Below, in pieces: positions 1-7,036 of a DNA stretch of 30,600 nucleotides. Every line of letters begins with the position of its first letter. Position 1 is the stretch's first letter. The translations under genes and the position numbers were made by a program. The stretch is from Bacteroidota bacterium. Lineage in GTDB: Bacteria; Bacteroidota; Bacteroidia; Chitinophagales; Chitinophagaceae. Location: assembly GCA_023433345.1 (NCBI GenBank), contig JAEZDA010000102.1:1-30600 (forward strand). Reading direction: 5' to 3'. Below the pieces are notes generated by a model, which saw only the letters and a list, made by a program, of their open reading frames with translations, was not told the origin of the DNA and searched no databases.

Positions 1-12
1 CATTACGGCAAA

Positions 13-549
13 GTGAGCACCCGTTGTAAGGCATGCGACTTCCTGATCACTTCTTCAAATATTGACATGGGGAAGTATTGTCCTAACTGCGGCACCGAGG
101 TAGATCTTCCGGAAATGGCCGACAAACAACCTGAGCCCACAGGCATTGCACGCACAATAGAAGCTATTTTGAGTGACCTGGGAAAAGATCCCAGGCTGGC
201 AAGGGATGGTGTAAATAATTGGGAAGTGCAGGAAGGTCAGGAACAAATTAAGATCTCATACAACCCCGAGAGTTATTTTATTGCAGGCGATGCTTTTCTC
301 TGCCAGTTGCCGCAAGACCCGGCACAGATAAAGCCCCTCTACCAGTTTTTGTTGGAAGAGAATTATAATTTAAACTCAATGGTGCTTAGTTGCTCCGGGC
401 AGGACATTGTTTTAAGTTGCATGAGCTATGACCTTGATCTCACCCATGAAAAAGGAAAAGAAACTTTTCAAACTTTATTTACCCTCGCAGATAAATACGA
501 CAGAATGCTGAAAGAGAATTTTGGTTGTGTGGACAGGCTAATGGAATAA
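13..549 (+). CDS. Zinc-ribbon protein with possible YbjN-like domain
   Basis: The N-terminus carries two Cys pairs, CKAC at residues 5-8 and CPNC at 23-26, the pattern of a zinc-ribbon knuckle pair. After a short linker, about 130 residues (roughly 45-178) alternate predicted helices and strands without catalytic motifs. This resembles YbjN or secretion-chaperone-like folds, but that is a weak inference from composition only. The start used is GTG at 13, because the zinc ribbon then begins at residue 5 as is usual. However, the frame stays open to the window edge, so a start upstream of the window is possible. recX begins one base after the stop, so the two are probably co-transcribed. The exact function is not recognised. 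Confidence 0.7.
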   Translation: MSTRCKACDFLITSSNIDMGKYCPNCGTEVDLPEMADKQPEPTGIARTIEAILSDLGKDPRLARDGVNNWEVQEGQEQIKISYNPESYFIAGDAFLCQLPQDPAQIKPLYQFLLEENYNLNSMVLSCSGQDIVLSCMSYDLDLTHEKGKETFQTLFTLADKYDRMLKENFGCVDRLME

Positions 550-550
550 A

Positions 551-1018
551 ATGGAAAGACTGAATATTGGAATTGATGCTGCAAGAAAAAAGATCCAACA
601 CTATTGCGCCTACCAGGAAAGATGCCATAGCGAAACGAAGAGCCGGCTATACGAAATGGGATTGCGCAGCGCTGAAGTAGATCAGCTTCTGGCCGAACTA
701 GTTCAGGAAAATTTTTTAAGTGAGGAACGCTTTGCTTACGCATTTGCAGGAGGAAAGTTCAGAATGAAACATTGGGGAAGGGTGAAAATAAAATATGAAT
801 TGAAAAAGCGTTTAGTTAGTGAATACTGCATCAGGAAAGGTCTGACAGGCATTGATGAAGACGAGTACATGGAAGTGCTGAAGCAGGAAGCTGGTAAAAG
901 AGCGCGAAGCCTTGCAGGAAATATTTCCAGAAAGAGATCCACACTTACAAGGTACCTGTTGCAGAAAGGCTTTGAACAAAACCTTGTTAATGATGTGGTG
1001 AAGGAGAGATTTCCTTAG
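551..1018 (+). CDS. recX: Regulatory protein RecX
   Basis: RecX binds RecA filaments and usually limits their extension, so it modulates recombination and DNA repair in the cytoplasm. At 155 aa the length is normal. The three-helix repeat architecture is visible: a first repeat with YCAYQERCHSETKSRLYEMG, a second with ENFLSEERFAYAFA followed by KFRMKHWGRVKIKYELKKR (the conserved RecX core), and a third ending RYLLQKGF. The ATG lies one base after the preceding stop, which suggests translational coupling. recA is about 21 kb away at 22115, so this genome does not have the adjacent recA-recX arrangement of many bacteria. The stop codon overlaps the stop of the convergent gene at 1015. Confidence 0.9.
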   Translation: MERLNIGIDAARKKIQHYCAYQERCHSETKSRLYEMGLRSAEVDQLLAELVQENFLSEERFAYAFAGGKFRMKHWGRVKIKYELKKRLVSEYCIRKGLTGIDEDEYMEVLKQEAGKRARSLAGNISRKRSTLTRYLLQKGFEQNLVNDVVKERFP

Positions 1019-1347
1019 TTGGCAACCAGCTCGCATGCTTCTGCGCATTTTACACATGCTTCAGCACATTCCTCGCAATGTTCAACCGGAAAATCCTTGC
1101 AATGATCGGCACACATATCACACATTTTAGAACACAGTTTTGCAAGTTCTTTCACATGCATTCCCCCGAGGCTCATTAACTCCGCAGTGGCATAACATAT
1201 CACGGCACATTCCATTGTTTGTTGTATACAGTCCGCATACTTAGCCGCATCAGGCTCTTTTGTACATGAGGAGGCGCAATGATTGCAAACGGCCGCACAT
1301 TCCAGGCAAGCCTGAATGGCGAGTTTGTATTGATGATAACCAGTCAT
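1015..1347 (-). CDS. Four-helix-bundle copper-binding protein, cytosolic Csp type (DUF326)
   Basis: This 110-residue protein contains 17 cysteines, nearly all in CxxC or CxxxC spacing along predicted helices (for example C14, C17, C21, C24, C28 and C91, C94, C98, C101, C105). This is the pattern of the Csp copper-storage family, whose members fill a four-helix bundle with thiolate-bound Cu(I). No signal peptide or twin-arginine motif is present, so the protein should be cytosolic, like Csp3. The ATG at 1345-1347 gives MTGYHQYKLAIQACLECAAVC, the usual family start. It is convergent with recX and their stop codons share bases (TTAG at 1015-1018). No copper ATPase or metal-responsive regulator is next to it. 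Confidence 0.88.
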   Translation of the reverse strand: MTGYHQYKLAIQACLECAAVCNHCASSCTKEPDAAKYADCIQQTMECAVICYATAELMSLGGMHVKELAKLCSKMCDMCADHCKDFPVEHCEECAEACVKCAEACELVAN

Positions 1348-1400
1348 AAGTCGGGTTTAGCTTCATGGCTCAAAATTCACGCCACAGGCCTGGGGGTTTG

Positions 1401-1409
1401 TATCTTTGC
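1401..1409 (+). promoter_or_regulatory. Bacteroidota -7 promoter element TATCTTTGC
   Basis: This is an exact match to the TAnnTTTGC -7 element used by the primary sigma factor of Bacteroidota. It ends only 3 bases before the ATG at 1413. Transcription starting a few bases downstream would give a leaderless or nearly leaderless mRNA for the free-methionine-sulfoxide reductase. No clear -33 TTG element is visible at the expected distance. Confidence 0.55.
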
Positions 1410-1412
1410 ACC

Positions 1413-1883
1413 ATGGCAGAAGATCTCGAGATCATAAACGGAACGAAAGGAGAAAAATATGAAAGTTTGTTCCCTCAGGTTGAGGCGCTCGTTTCCGGCG
1501 AGCAGGATGCAATAGCTAATATGGCAAATATAGCAGCAGCGTTAAAAGAACAATTCAACTGGCTTTGGGTGGGTTTCTATCGTGTGTTTGGTGATGAACT
1601 TATTCTTGGGCCGTTCCAGGGTCCGGTTGCGTGTACGCGTATCCGTAAGGGAAGGGGTGTTTGTGGAAAAGCCTGGGCAGACAGTACTTCACTGGTAGTT
1701 GACGATGTGCTGGAATTTGAAGACCACATTTCGTGCAGCAGTGTGTCGCGGTCTGAGATAGTGGTGCCAATTACCAAAGACGGAACCGTGATAGCTGTGT
1801 TGGATGCAGATAGCGAATTCGTAGGGCATTTTGATGAAACGGACAGGATGTGGCTTGAAAAGATCGCATCACTTCTTTCCTGA
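1413..1883 (+). CDS. msrC: Free methionine-R-sulfoxide reductase (GAF domain)
   Basis: This cytosolic enzyme reduces free L-methionine-(R)-sulfoxide. The 156-residue product is a single GAF domain with the three characteristic cysteines: C74 in PVACTRI, C84 in GVCGKAW and C108 in HISCSS. Their spacing (10 and 24 residues) equals that of Cys84, Cys94 and Cys118 of the E. coli enzyme. The motif SEIVVPI and the DADSE segment also fit. The ATG at 1413 is chosen over an upstream in-frame ATG at 1365, because the family starts near MAEDLEI and because a promoter element lies at 1401-1409. The last 15 bases overlap the convergent glycosylase gene. Confidence 0.9.
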   Translation: MAEDLEIINGTKGEKYESLFPQVEALVSGEQDAIANMANIAAALKEQFNWLWVGFYRVFGDELILGPFQGPVACTRIRKGRGVCGKAWADSTSLVVDDVLEFEDHISCSSVSRSEIVVPITKDGTVIAVLDADSEFVGHFDETDRMWLEKIASLLS

Positions 1884-2498
1884 TATTTTCTTCAGTTTTT
1901 GTTGTTCATTCTTCCATGCCCACAGGTAACGACAGGCGTAAGTTCTGTAAGGTTTCCATGAAGATGAGATATTTTCCATATCCAGTTTCATTTGCTTTTT
2001 CTCTTTCGCCTTAATTTCATAAAGCTCCGTCATCGCTTGCTGAATACCCAGATCATCCAAAGCAAAAACATCTTCGCGGCCAAGACTAAAGATCAGGATC
2101 ATTTCCGCCGTCCATCTTCCAACTCCTTTTATTTGTGTAAGAAACGTTATCAACTCCTCATCATCCATTTTATAAAGCTTTGCATCAGTCACTTTGTTCT
2201 CAATGAAGAAGGCACAAACATTTCTTACGTACTCCGCCTTTGAATTTGATAAACCTGCAGACCTCAGCTTCGCGAATGGAACGGAAAGTATTTCCGAACA
2301 CGATGGTTTTTTCTTCTTGAAAAGATCCAGGAAACGGCCATAGATCACTTCTGCAACGCGAACGCTAAGTTGCTGGCTGATGATAGAAGAACAGATATCA
2401 AGATGCAGGTGCCTTCCTTTTTTGAGTTCAATTTGAGGTATAGATGAAATAAGCTTTTTTATTCTCCTGTCCCGGCTCAGATGTTTAATATGTTGCAT
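1869..2498 (-). CDS. DNA-3-methyladenine glycosylase II family (HhH-GPD)
   Basis: Likely a base-excision-repair glycosylase that removes alkylated purines. The 209-residue protein carries a helix-hairpin-helix at about 122-135 (QIKGVGRWTAEMIL), followed by DVFALDDLGIQQA. There the second Asp, D149, matches the catalytic Asp of AlkA (Asp238 in E. coli). SSIISQQLSVRVAEVI at about 37-52 is the usual conserved helix of the superfamily. The AlkA N-terminal domain is absent, so it is the short form common in many bacteria. The ATG at 2496-2498 lies 9 bases after the cysS stop in the same direction, so the two probably form an operon. The 3' end overlaps msrC by 15 bases. Confidence 0.88.
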   Translation of the reverse strand: MQHIKHLSRDRRIKKLISSIPQIELKKGRHLHLDICSSIISQQLSVRVAEVIYGRFLDLFKKKKPSCSEILSVPFAKLRSAGLSNSKAEYVRNVCAFFIENKVTDAKLYKMDDEELITFLTQIKGVGRWTAEMILIFSLGREDVFALDDLGIQQAMTELYEIKAKEKKQMKLDMENISSSWKPYRTYACRYLWAWKNEQQKLKKISGKK

Positions 2499-2507
2499 CA
2501 GGAGATG

Positions 2508-3992
2508 TTAAATGTTCCAGGAAATACTGCCGTCTTTTTCATCTTTTACGCTCACTCCCAGGCTCCCGAGTTTGTTGCGGATCTTATCAGAGGTAACGAA
2601 ATCCTTTTTTTCTTTCGCTTCCTTTCTTATATCCATTAAAAGATCCAGTACTCCGCGAACTGTCTCGTTGTTGGAAACAGATTTATTTTCAAGACCAAGG
2701 ATATCTTCCATGAACAGCTTTACTTTTTCCTTCATCAACCTTAAAGTGCTTCCTGGCAAGGCGTCTTCTGCAATATGTTTATCGCGGATGGAATTGATCA
2801 CCGGTGCAAGCTCAAAAAGATTTGCAATTACCCGGGCAGTGCCGAGGTCATCATCCATGAACTCTTCAAGTTCATCAAGCCATTTAAGAACCTGCTTGTT
2901 CAATTCCTCATCTGATCCTTCCTCATTCCCATCGGGCAACTTCTTCAAAATTTCATACGATTCCCACAACCGCTTAAAGGCTTTCTCGCTTGATATGAGC
3001 GCTTCATTGCTGAAGTCCAGCGTACTGCGGTAATGGCTCTGAAGTATAAAGAACCGGATGGTCATTGGCGCCATCGGTTGTGTAAGCAGGTGATGTTTGC
3101 CGCTGAACAATTCAGAAAGCGTGATAAAGTTGTTATAACTCTTTCCCATCTTCCTGCCATTAACAGTGATCATATTATTATGCATCCAGTATCGCACCGG
3201 GGAGGTATGGTTGCAGATTGTGCTTTGGGCTATCTCGCTTTCATGATGGGGAAACTGAAGGTCCATTCCTCCACCATGAATATCGAATGTGGCTCCAAGA
3301 TACTTCGTGGCCATCGCCGAGCATTCAATGTGCCATCCGGGGAAACCGACGCCCCATGGGCTTTTCCAGCGCATTATATGCTCGGGTGCAGCAGACTTCC
3401 AAAGAGCAAAATCTGCAAGGTTGCGTTTTTCTTCCTGACCTTCAAGTTCGCGCGTGGTTTCTAAAAGATCATCCATGATGCGACCACTCAGTTTTCCATA
3501 GTCATAGGCCGAGGCATATTTTTCAACATCAAAATAAACTGAGCCATTGGATTCATACGCATATCCTGCTTCGATGATCTTTTCAATCATTTCCTGTTGT
3601 TCAACAATGTGTCCGGTTGCGGTGGGTTCAATTGTGGGTTCGAGGATATTCAATTCTCGCATTCCTGCATGAAACAGGTTCGTATATTTTTGCACGAGCT
3701 CCATCGGCTCAAGTTTTTCAAGAAGGGCTTTCTTGCTCACTTTGTCTTCCGCTTCCCTGCCTTCTTCTTCGAAATGGCCTGCATCTGTAATGTTGCGAAC
3801 GTAACGCACCTTGTACCCCTTGTGCATAAGATATCGATACAGAACATCAAAGGTTACATATGGTCTCGCATGCCCGAGATGGCTCTCGCCACTAACGGTG
3901 GGCCCGCACACATACATGCCCACATGTCCGGGTGTTATCGGTTCAAAAACTTCTTTCTTTCTGCTGTATGAATTGTAAATAGTTAATGCCAT
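2508..3992 (-). CDS. cysS: Cysteinyl-tRNA synthetase
   Basis: A class I aminoacyl-tRNA synthetase that charges tRNA-Cys in the cytoplasm. At 494 aa the length is close to the family norm. The HIGH signature appears as HLGH at residues 38-41 and KMSKS as KMGKS in NGRKMGKSYNNF. Zinc ligands are recognisable as C29 in MYVCGPTV, the Cys of WHIECSAMA, and the His pair in LQFPHHESE. The C-terminal helical domain with IRKEAKEKKDFVTSDKIR is the anticodon-side region of CysRS. The ATG at 3990-3992 lies 15 bases downstream of a perfect TATCTTTGC element at 4008-4016. The DNA glycosylase gene follows 9 bases after the stop. Confidence 0.97.
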   Translation of the reverse strand: MALTIYNSYSRKKEVFEPITPGHVGMYVCGPTVSGESHLGHARPYVTFDVLYRYLMHKGYKVRYVRNITDAGHFEEEGREAEDKVSKKALLEKLEPMELVQKYTNLFHAGMRELNILEPTIEPTATGHIVEQQEMIEKIIEAGYAYESNGSVYFDVEKYASAYDYGKLSGRIMDDLLETTRELEGQEEKRNLADFALWKSAAPEHIMRWKSPWGVGFPGWHIECSAMATKYLGATFDIHGGGMDLQFPHHESEIAQSTICNHTSPVRYWMHNNMITVNGRKMGKSYNNFITLSELFSGKHHLLTQPMAPMTIRFFILQSHYRSTLDFSNEALISSEKAFKRLWESYEILKKLPDGNEEGSDEELNKQVLKWLDELEEFMDDDLGTARVIANLFELAPVINSIRDKHIAEDALPGSTLRLMKEKVKLFMEDILGLENKSVSNNETVRGVLDLLMDIRKEAKEKKDFVTSDKIRNKLGSLGVSVKDEKDGSISWNI

Positions 3993-4007
3993 GGCATGAA
4001 ATGAATA

Positions 4008-4016
4008 GCAAAGATA
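4008..4016 (-). promoter_or_regulatory. cysS promoter, -7 element TATCTTTGC
   Basis: On the minus strand this reads TATCTTTGC, a perfect TAnnTTTGC element. A TTG that could serve as -33 element lies 21 bases further upstream (4038-4040). Fifteen bases separate the element from the cysS ATG. The site falls in the 87-base gap between cysS and the upstream phosphohydrolase gene. Confidence 0.65.
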
Positions 4017-4079
4017 TTATCAAAGGTGTCCTGGCGTCAATTCCACCACAAACAATTTAAAATTTATAGCATGTGCTGC

Positions 4080-5207
4080 TTACGGTTTGCTGAGAAAAAG
4101 ATCTGCCACCAGAGGATAGTGGTCGCTCAGGTTCTTCTTAATTCGAACGAATTGCTCAATGTTAAAGTGCGGGGAAGTGAATATATTATCTATTCTAAGC
4201 GTTGGGGAAATTCCGGAGAAGGTTCTACCAATGCCGGTTCCTTTTTCAGTAAAGGCGTTCCTCATTCCTGATCCGATGGTATGATATGCGTAGCTGTTAG
4301 GTACATCATTAAAATCTCCGCAAACAATCACAGGGTGCGGACTTTCCTTGATCGAGGTGGCGATACGGTTTGCCTGGTCACTTCTGCGGAGAAATCCTCT
4401 TTTAAATTTTACCAAAAGGTTTTTTGATTTGTTAAGCACCTTTCCGTCATTAACTACAGGCTTCGTGATGTAGTCGAGATTCTCTTTATCGAAGCGTAAA
4501 GATTGAAGATGAAGATTTATCAGCCTGATAGTATCGCCATCTTTTACAACATCTGCGTATTGAAAAATTGAGTTATAATCAAAGGGAGCGTAGCTCACAT
4601 TGTGTTTTTTTATGAGCGGATATTTGCTAAAGATGATGATTCCGAAATGGTGCTGGTGGTCGAAATCGAGTTTGGGATTGTAAGCATAATGATATTCCCG
4701 GAAGCCAAGATCCTTCATAAGTTCAGGCACATAATTGATCGCTGAGGTATCGCCCACTGCGCCAACCATTTCCTGGAAGCAAGCCACATCAGGGTTATAT
4801 GCCCTGATGATATTTATCATTTCCTGTTTTTTCTCCGGGTGCTTTTTATGTTCCGCAATTTCAAATAGTTCAACATTCCAGCTCATCACGCGGAGATTTG
4901 CCGGATGTTTTTTCATTACAAAATTGGGAGACATCCTTAACTGAACAATGTTCTGGAGCGGTTTCCACGCGGCAAGGATCGCGGCAGTGCTAATAAGCGC
5001 CAGGGCCGGTCTCGCAAACAGCCAGAACAGGAAGAAAAGGAACAGCACGAGAAGCAGGTAAAATGCAGCAAGTGCAAAAAAGCCGATGAACCAGAATGAT
5101 ACAGGGTTGAATGCATAAGCGTATGCCCCTAACAAAAATCCGAGTGCAACAAAACAATTTAGGAATATCAGGAAACGTTTCGTTACCCGCCTCATTTGCT
5201 GAAACAT
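4080..5207 (-). CDS. Membrane-anchored endonuclease/exonuclease/phosphatase (EEP) family protein
   Basis: The first 85 residues hold three hydrophobic segments (about 12-32, 37-63 and 67-81) that anchor the protein in the inner membrane. Residues 104-375 form an EEP (DNase I/sphingomyelinase-like) metallohydrolase domain with the full motif set: SWN with N111, CFQE with E146, NLHLQS with H233, GDFND with D298 and N300, RIDNIF with D340, and SDHYPL with D362 and H363. All catalytic positions look intact. Whether it cleaves nucleic acid, phospholipid or another phosphodiester cannot be read from sequence. The ATG at 5205-5207 sits 5 bases after a degenerate promoter-like TAACTTTA. The upstream lipoprotein gene is 26 bases away in the same direction. 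Confidence 0.9.
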   Translation of the reverse strand: MFQQMRRVTKRFLIFLNCFVALGFLLGAYAYAFNPVSFWFIGFFALAAFYLLLVLFLFFLFWLFARPALALISTAAILAAWKPLQNIVQLRMSPNFVMKKHPANLRVMSWNVELFEIAEHKKHPEKKQEMINIIRAYNPDVACFQEMVGAVGDTSAINYVPELMKDLGFREYHYAYNPKLDFDHQHHFGIIIFSKYPLIKKHNVSYAPFDYNSIFQYADVVKDGDTIRLINLHLQSLRFDKENLDYITKPVVNDGKVLNKSKNLLVKFKRGFLRRSDQANRIATSIKESPHPVIVCGDFNDVPNSYAYHTIGSGMRNAFTEKGTGIGRTFSGISPTLRIDNIFTSPHFNIEQFVRIKKNLSDHYPLVADLFLSKP

Positions 5208-5233
5208 GGATATAAAGTTAGACTATCTCTTCC

Positions 5234-5773
5234 TTATCCTTTCAGTGGCGCACCAACCTGCACGGCACAATCGTGGCCCGGCTCTCCGTGAGGTGGATTA
5301 AGTTTCACTCCCGGGCCGGCTTTTGGTGTTAATGCCGGAGACACCGGTGTTATGGTGGCGGGGGCTTTATTCACAACCGGCGCAGATTGGGTGACTACCG
5401 GAGGGGTCGATGTGGCGGGAGCAGAATTAAGAGGAGCTCCTACTGCGATATCGCAACGATGCCCGGGTTGGCCGTGCGCGGGGTTCAACCCGGCGGTCGA
5501 CTTTGAAACTGCCGGAGCAACAGAAGTTGTAGTGTTGGGCGCCGTGGGGTTAGGTATAGTAACGGACTGCCCGCCTGAGGTAACATTAGGAAGTGTCACA
5601 CCTGCATTGGCAGATTCTGAACCGCCCATAAGCGTATCTGCAATTGTAACAGGAGTTACAGGTTTAAAAGAAGTATCGGAAACAACCAGCGAAGAATCTT
5701 TTTCTTCAACTGAACTGTCATTACATGCAAAAAGGGCAAAAGAAGCCAGGAGAGCCAAGGAGATTTTTTTCAT
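5234..5773 (-). CDS. Lipoprotein with two HGxPGHxC motif repeats
   Basis: A lipoprotein signal peptide ends in the lipobox LFAC with C17, so the protein is probably anchored in the envelope. Residues 18-95 and 117-157 are Pro/Thr/Ser/Val-rich, low-complexity linkers. Two copies of a 20-residue motif, LNPAHGQPGHRCDIAVGAPL (96-115) and LNPPHGEPGHDCAVQVGAPL (158-177), match at 14 of 20 positions. Each holds two His and one Cys that could bind metal or form a disulfide, but this is inference. I know of no characterised function, though I recall similar motifs in other Bacteroidota proteins. A TAAATTTGC promoter element lies 36 bases before the ATG. The EEP gene follows. Confidence 0.85.
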   Translation of the reverse strand: MKKISLALLASFALFACNDSSVEEKDSSLVVSDTSFKPVTPVTIADTLMGGSESANAGVTLPNVTSGGQSVTIPNPTAPNTTTSVAPAVSKSTAGLNPAHGQPGHRCDIAVGAPLNSAPATSTPPVVTQSAPVVNKAPATITPVSPALTPKAGPGVKLNPPHGEPGHDCAVQVGAPLKG

Positions 5774-5809
5774 ATTAATTATTTGAAGCCCTCCGCAATT
5801 TGAAGGCCT

Positions 5810-5818
5810 GCAAATTTA
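5810..5818 (-). promoter_or_regulatory. Promoter -7 element TAAATTTGC of the HGxPGHxC lipoprotein
   Basis: On the minus strand this reads TAAATTTGC, matching TAnnTTTGC. The transcript would carry a leader of about 30 bases. The leader contains GGAGGG about 17 bases before the ATG at 5773, one of the few Shine-Dalgarno-like sequences in the window. Confidence 0.5.
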
Positions 5819-5850
5819 ATATAAATAGATAAGGCGGGAAAGTTAAAATG

Positions 5851-6090
5851 TTAATCGGCATTCTCATCAAGAAAAGTATAACCTTCAGCTGTGATATATA
5901 CAACCACCATCTCCTTTCCATCGATCACAGCATTGCGAACACCAACCAGCTTTCTTTTGTAAAGACCAGGAAATGAAGCGCCAAAATGCTTTGGCAGGCA
6001 GGGTTGCTGACGATCGTTTTCAATATCCCGGCATTCCCGGAGTTTTGAAACCATTTGTTTGGTGAGTGGGCGGATAGCTTTCGTTTTCAA
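5851..6090 (-). CDS. Small hypothetical protein with winged-helix-like C-terminus
   Basis: A 79-residue product if started at TTG (6088-6090). An in-frame stop lies a few codons upstream, so no longer start exists, while an internal ATG at 6054 would give 67 residues. The segment FPGLYKRKLVGVRNAVIDGK followed by VVVYITAEGYTFL recalls the wing and final strand of winged-helix DNA-binding proteins (ltkrGLv...dGk..yyiTeaG), but this is a pattern impression. Charged residues and Cys20 and Cys31 are present. It is flanked by 77 bases to the lipoprotein gene and is transcribed in the same direction. Function unknown; the start is uncertain. Confidence 0.5.
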   Translation of the reverse strand: MKTKAIRPLTKQMVSKLRECRDIENDRQQPCLPKHFGASFPGLYKRKLVGVRNAVIDGKEMVVVYITAEGYTFLDENAD

Positions 6091-6240
6091 GAAAAAATAA
6101 TTTCAGTGGTAATAACAGGAGAGTCAAAAACAAATACTATACCCTTAAACATTTCGGGTATAAATCAATATGGAGATTCGTACATTGTGAATTCATCGCT
6201 ACCGTGGCGGAAAAAAATGCACAGTTCGTAAATAATCTAT

Positions 6241-6630
6241 ATGACTTTTAAAAGTGTTATAAGTTGGTTCGAAATCCCTTCCGTAGATCTTGATCGGGCG
6301 GCGAAATTTTATGAAACGATCTTCAACACAAGGTTGAATGCGGTTGATATGCCAAATATCAGGATGCGGATGTTCCCGCTGGAAGATATGATGAATGGAA
6401 CCGGCGGCGCGGTGGTGGATAGCAATGGTTTTCACCGGCCATCGACGGATGAAGGACCCCTGATCTATTTAAATGCAAATCCTGATGTACAACATATACT
6501 TAACCGCGTGGAGGCTGCCGGCGGAAAAATTCTCGTGCCCAAAACCTCAATCTCTCCTGAATACGGTTTTATGGCTGTTATAATTGATACAGAAGGAAAT
6601 CGCGTAGGATTACATTCTGTCGGATATTAA
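6241..6630 (+). CDS. VOC family (glyoxalase/bleomycin-resistance-like) protein
   Basis: The 129 residues form two beta-alpha-beta-beta-beta modules typical of the vicinal oxygen chelate superfamily. The first begins ISWFEIPSVDLDRAAKFYETIF, the standard N-terminal module with the helix DRAAKFYE. The second begins PLIYLNANPDVQHILNRVEAAGGKIL and ends FMAVIIDTEGNRVGLHS. The cytosolic enzyme's substrate cannot be assigned, since this superfamily ranges from glyoxalases to resistance proteins. It is the only plus-strand gene between 2 and 10 kb. It has no visible promoter motif of the TAnnTTTG type close to the ATG. Confidence 0.85.
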   Translation: MTFKSVISWFEIPSVDLDRAAKFYETIFNTRLNAVDMPNIRMRMFPLEDMMNGTGGAVVDSNGFHRPSTDEGPLIYLNANPDVQHILNRVEAAGGKILVPKTSISPEYGFMAVIIDTEGNRVGLHSVGY

Positions 6631-6699
6631 GAACCGGACAAATATTTCGTTCGGCGTTGCGGTTAATCTGCTCTACATCAGGATTTTTTTTAGGATCCG

Positions 6700-6912
6700 C
6701 TACTTCCTTCCGCGGTTTCCGCTGCGTGGTTCACTTCTTTGCTCCTTCTTATTATGCGTAATGTCTGAACCCTTTACGCGCTGTTCAAGTCCTTCGCGGG
6801 AATCAAGATTGTCTTTGTTCTCAGGCCTGTTACGGTTTTGTTGTGCGGAGCTGTTTTGCCTCCTTTGAGATTGATCCATGTTCTTTTTCATAAATGAAAT
6901 TTTTGTTTCCAT
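6700..6912 (-). CDS. Small basic, hydrophilic hypothetical protein
   Basis: About 70 residues, highly charged and rich in Asn, Gln, Arg and Lys, with no hydrophobic segment, so probably soluble and disordered. The segment DNLDSREGLEQRVKGSDITHNKKE resembles a recurring motif that I recall from small Chitinophagaceae proteins of unknown function, which is the main reason to keep it. The start is ambiguous: ATG at 6912, ATG at 6891 (MKKNMDQS) or GTG at 6921. It lies alone between the VOC gene and the non-catalytic rhomboid. No function is proposed. Confidence 0.55.
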   Translation of the reverse strand: METKISFMKKNMDQSQRRQNSSAQQNRNRPENKDNLDSREGLEQRVKGSDITHNKKEQRSEPRSGNRGRK

Positions 6913-7036
6913 GGAAATCACAAAAGCGAGACCAATAATATGGTTGAGAAAACCAATTTCCTCCTCAACACGTTTCTAATTCGGAGCTATCCGGGGAAAC
7001 CTTTAATTCCTTTCCACGCTTAGGTTTTCCCGGAAA

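Noticed and set aside
1365..1412. Longer msrC start at the ATG at 1365
   Set aside because: The added 16 residues are not family-like, and the reading would run across the TATCTTTGC promoter element.
3033..3464. Plus-strand frame of 143 codons inside cysS
   Set aside because: cysS carries all catalytic motifs over the same stretch, so this is an opposite-strand shadow.
5352..5786. Plus-strand frame of 144 codons
   Set aside because: It is the complement of the Pro/Thr-rich lipoprotein gene, whose repetitive codons keep the opposite frame open. There is no signal, motif or promoter for it.
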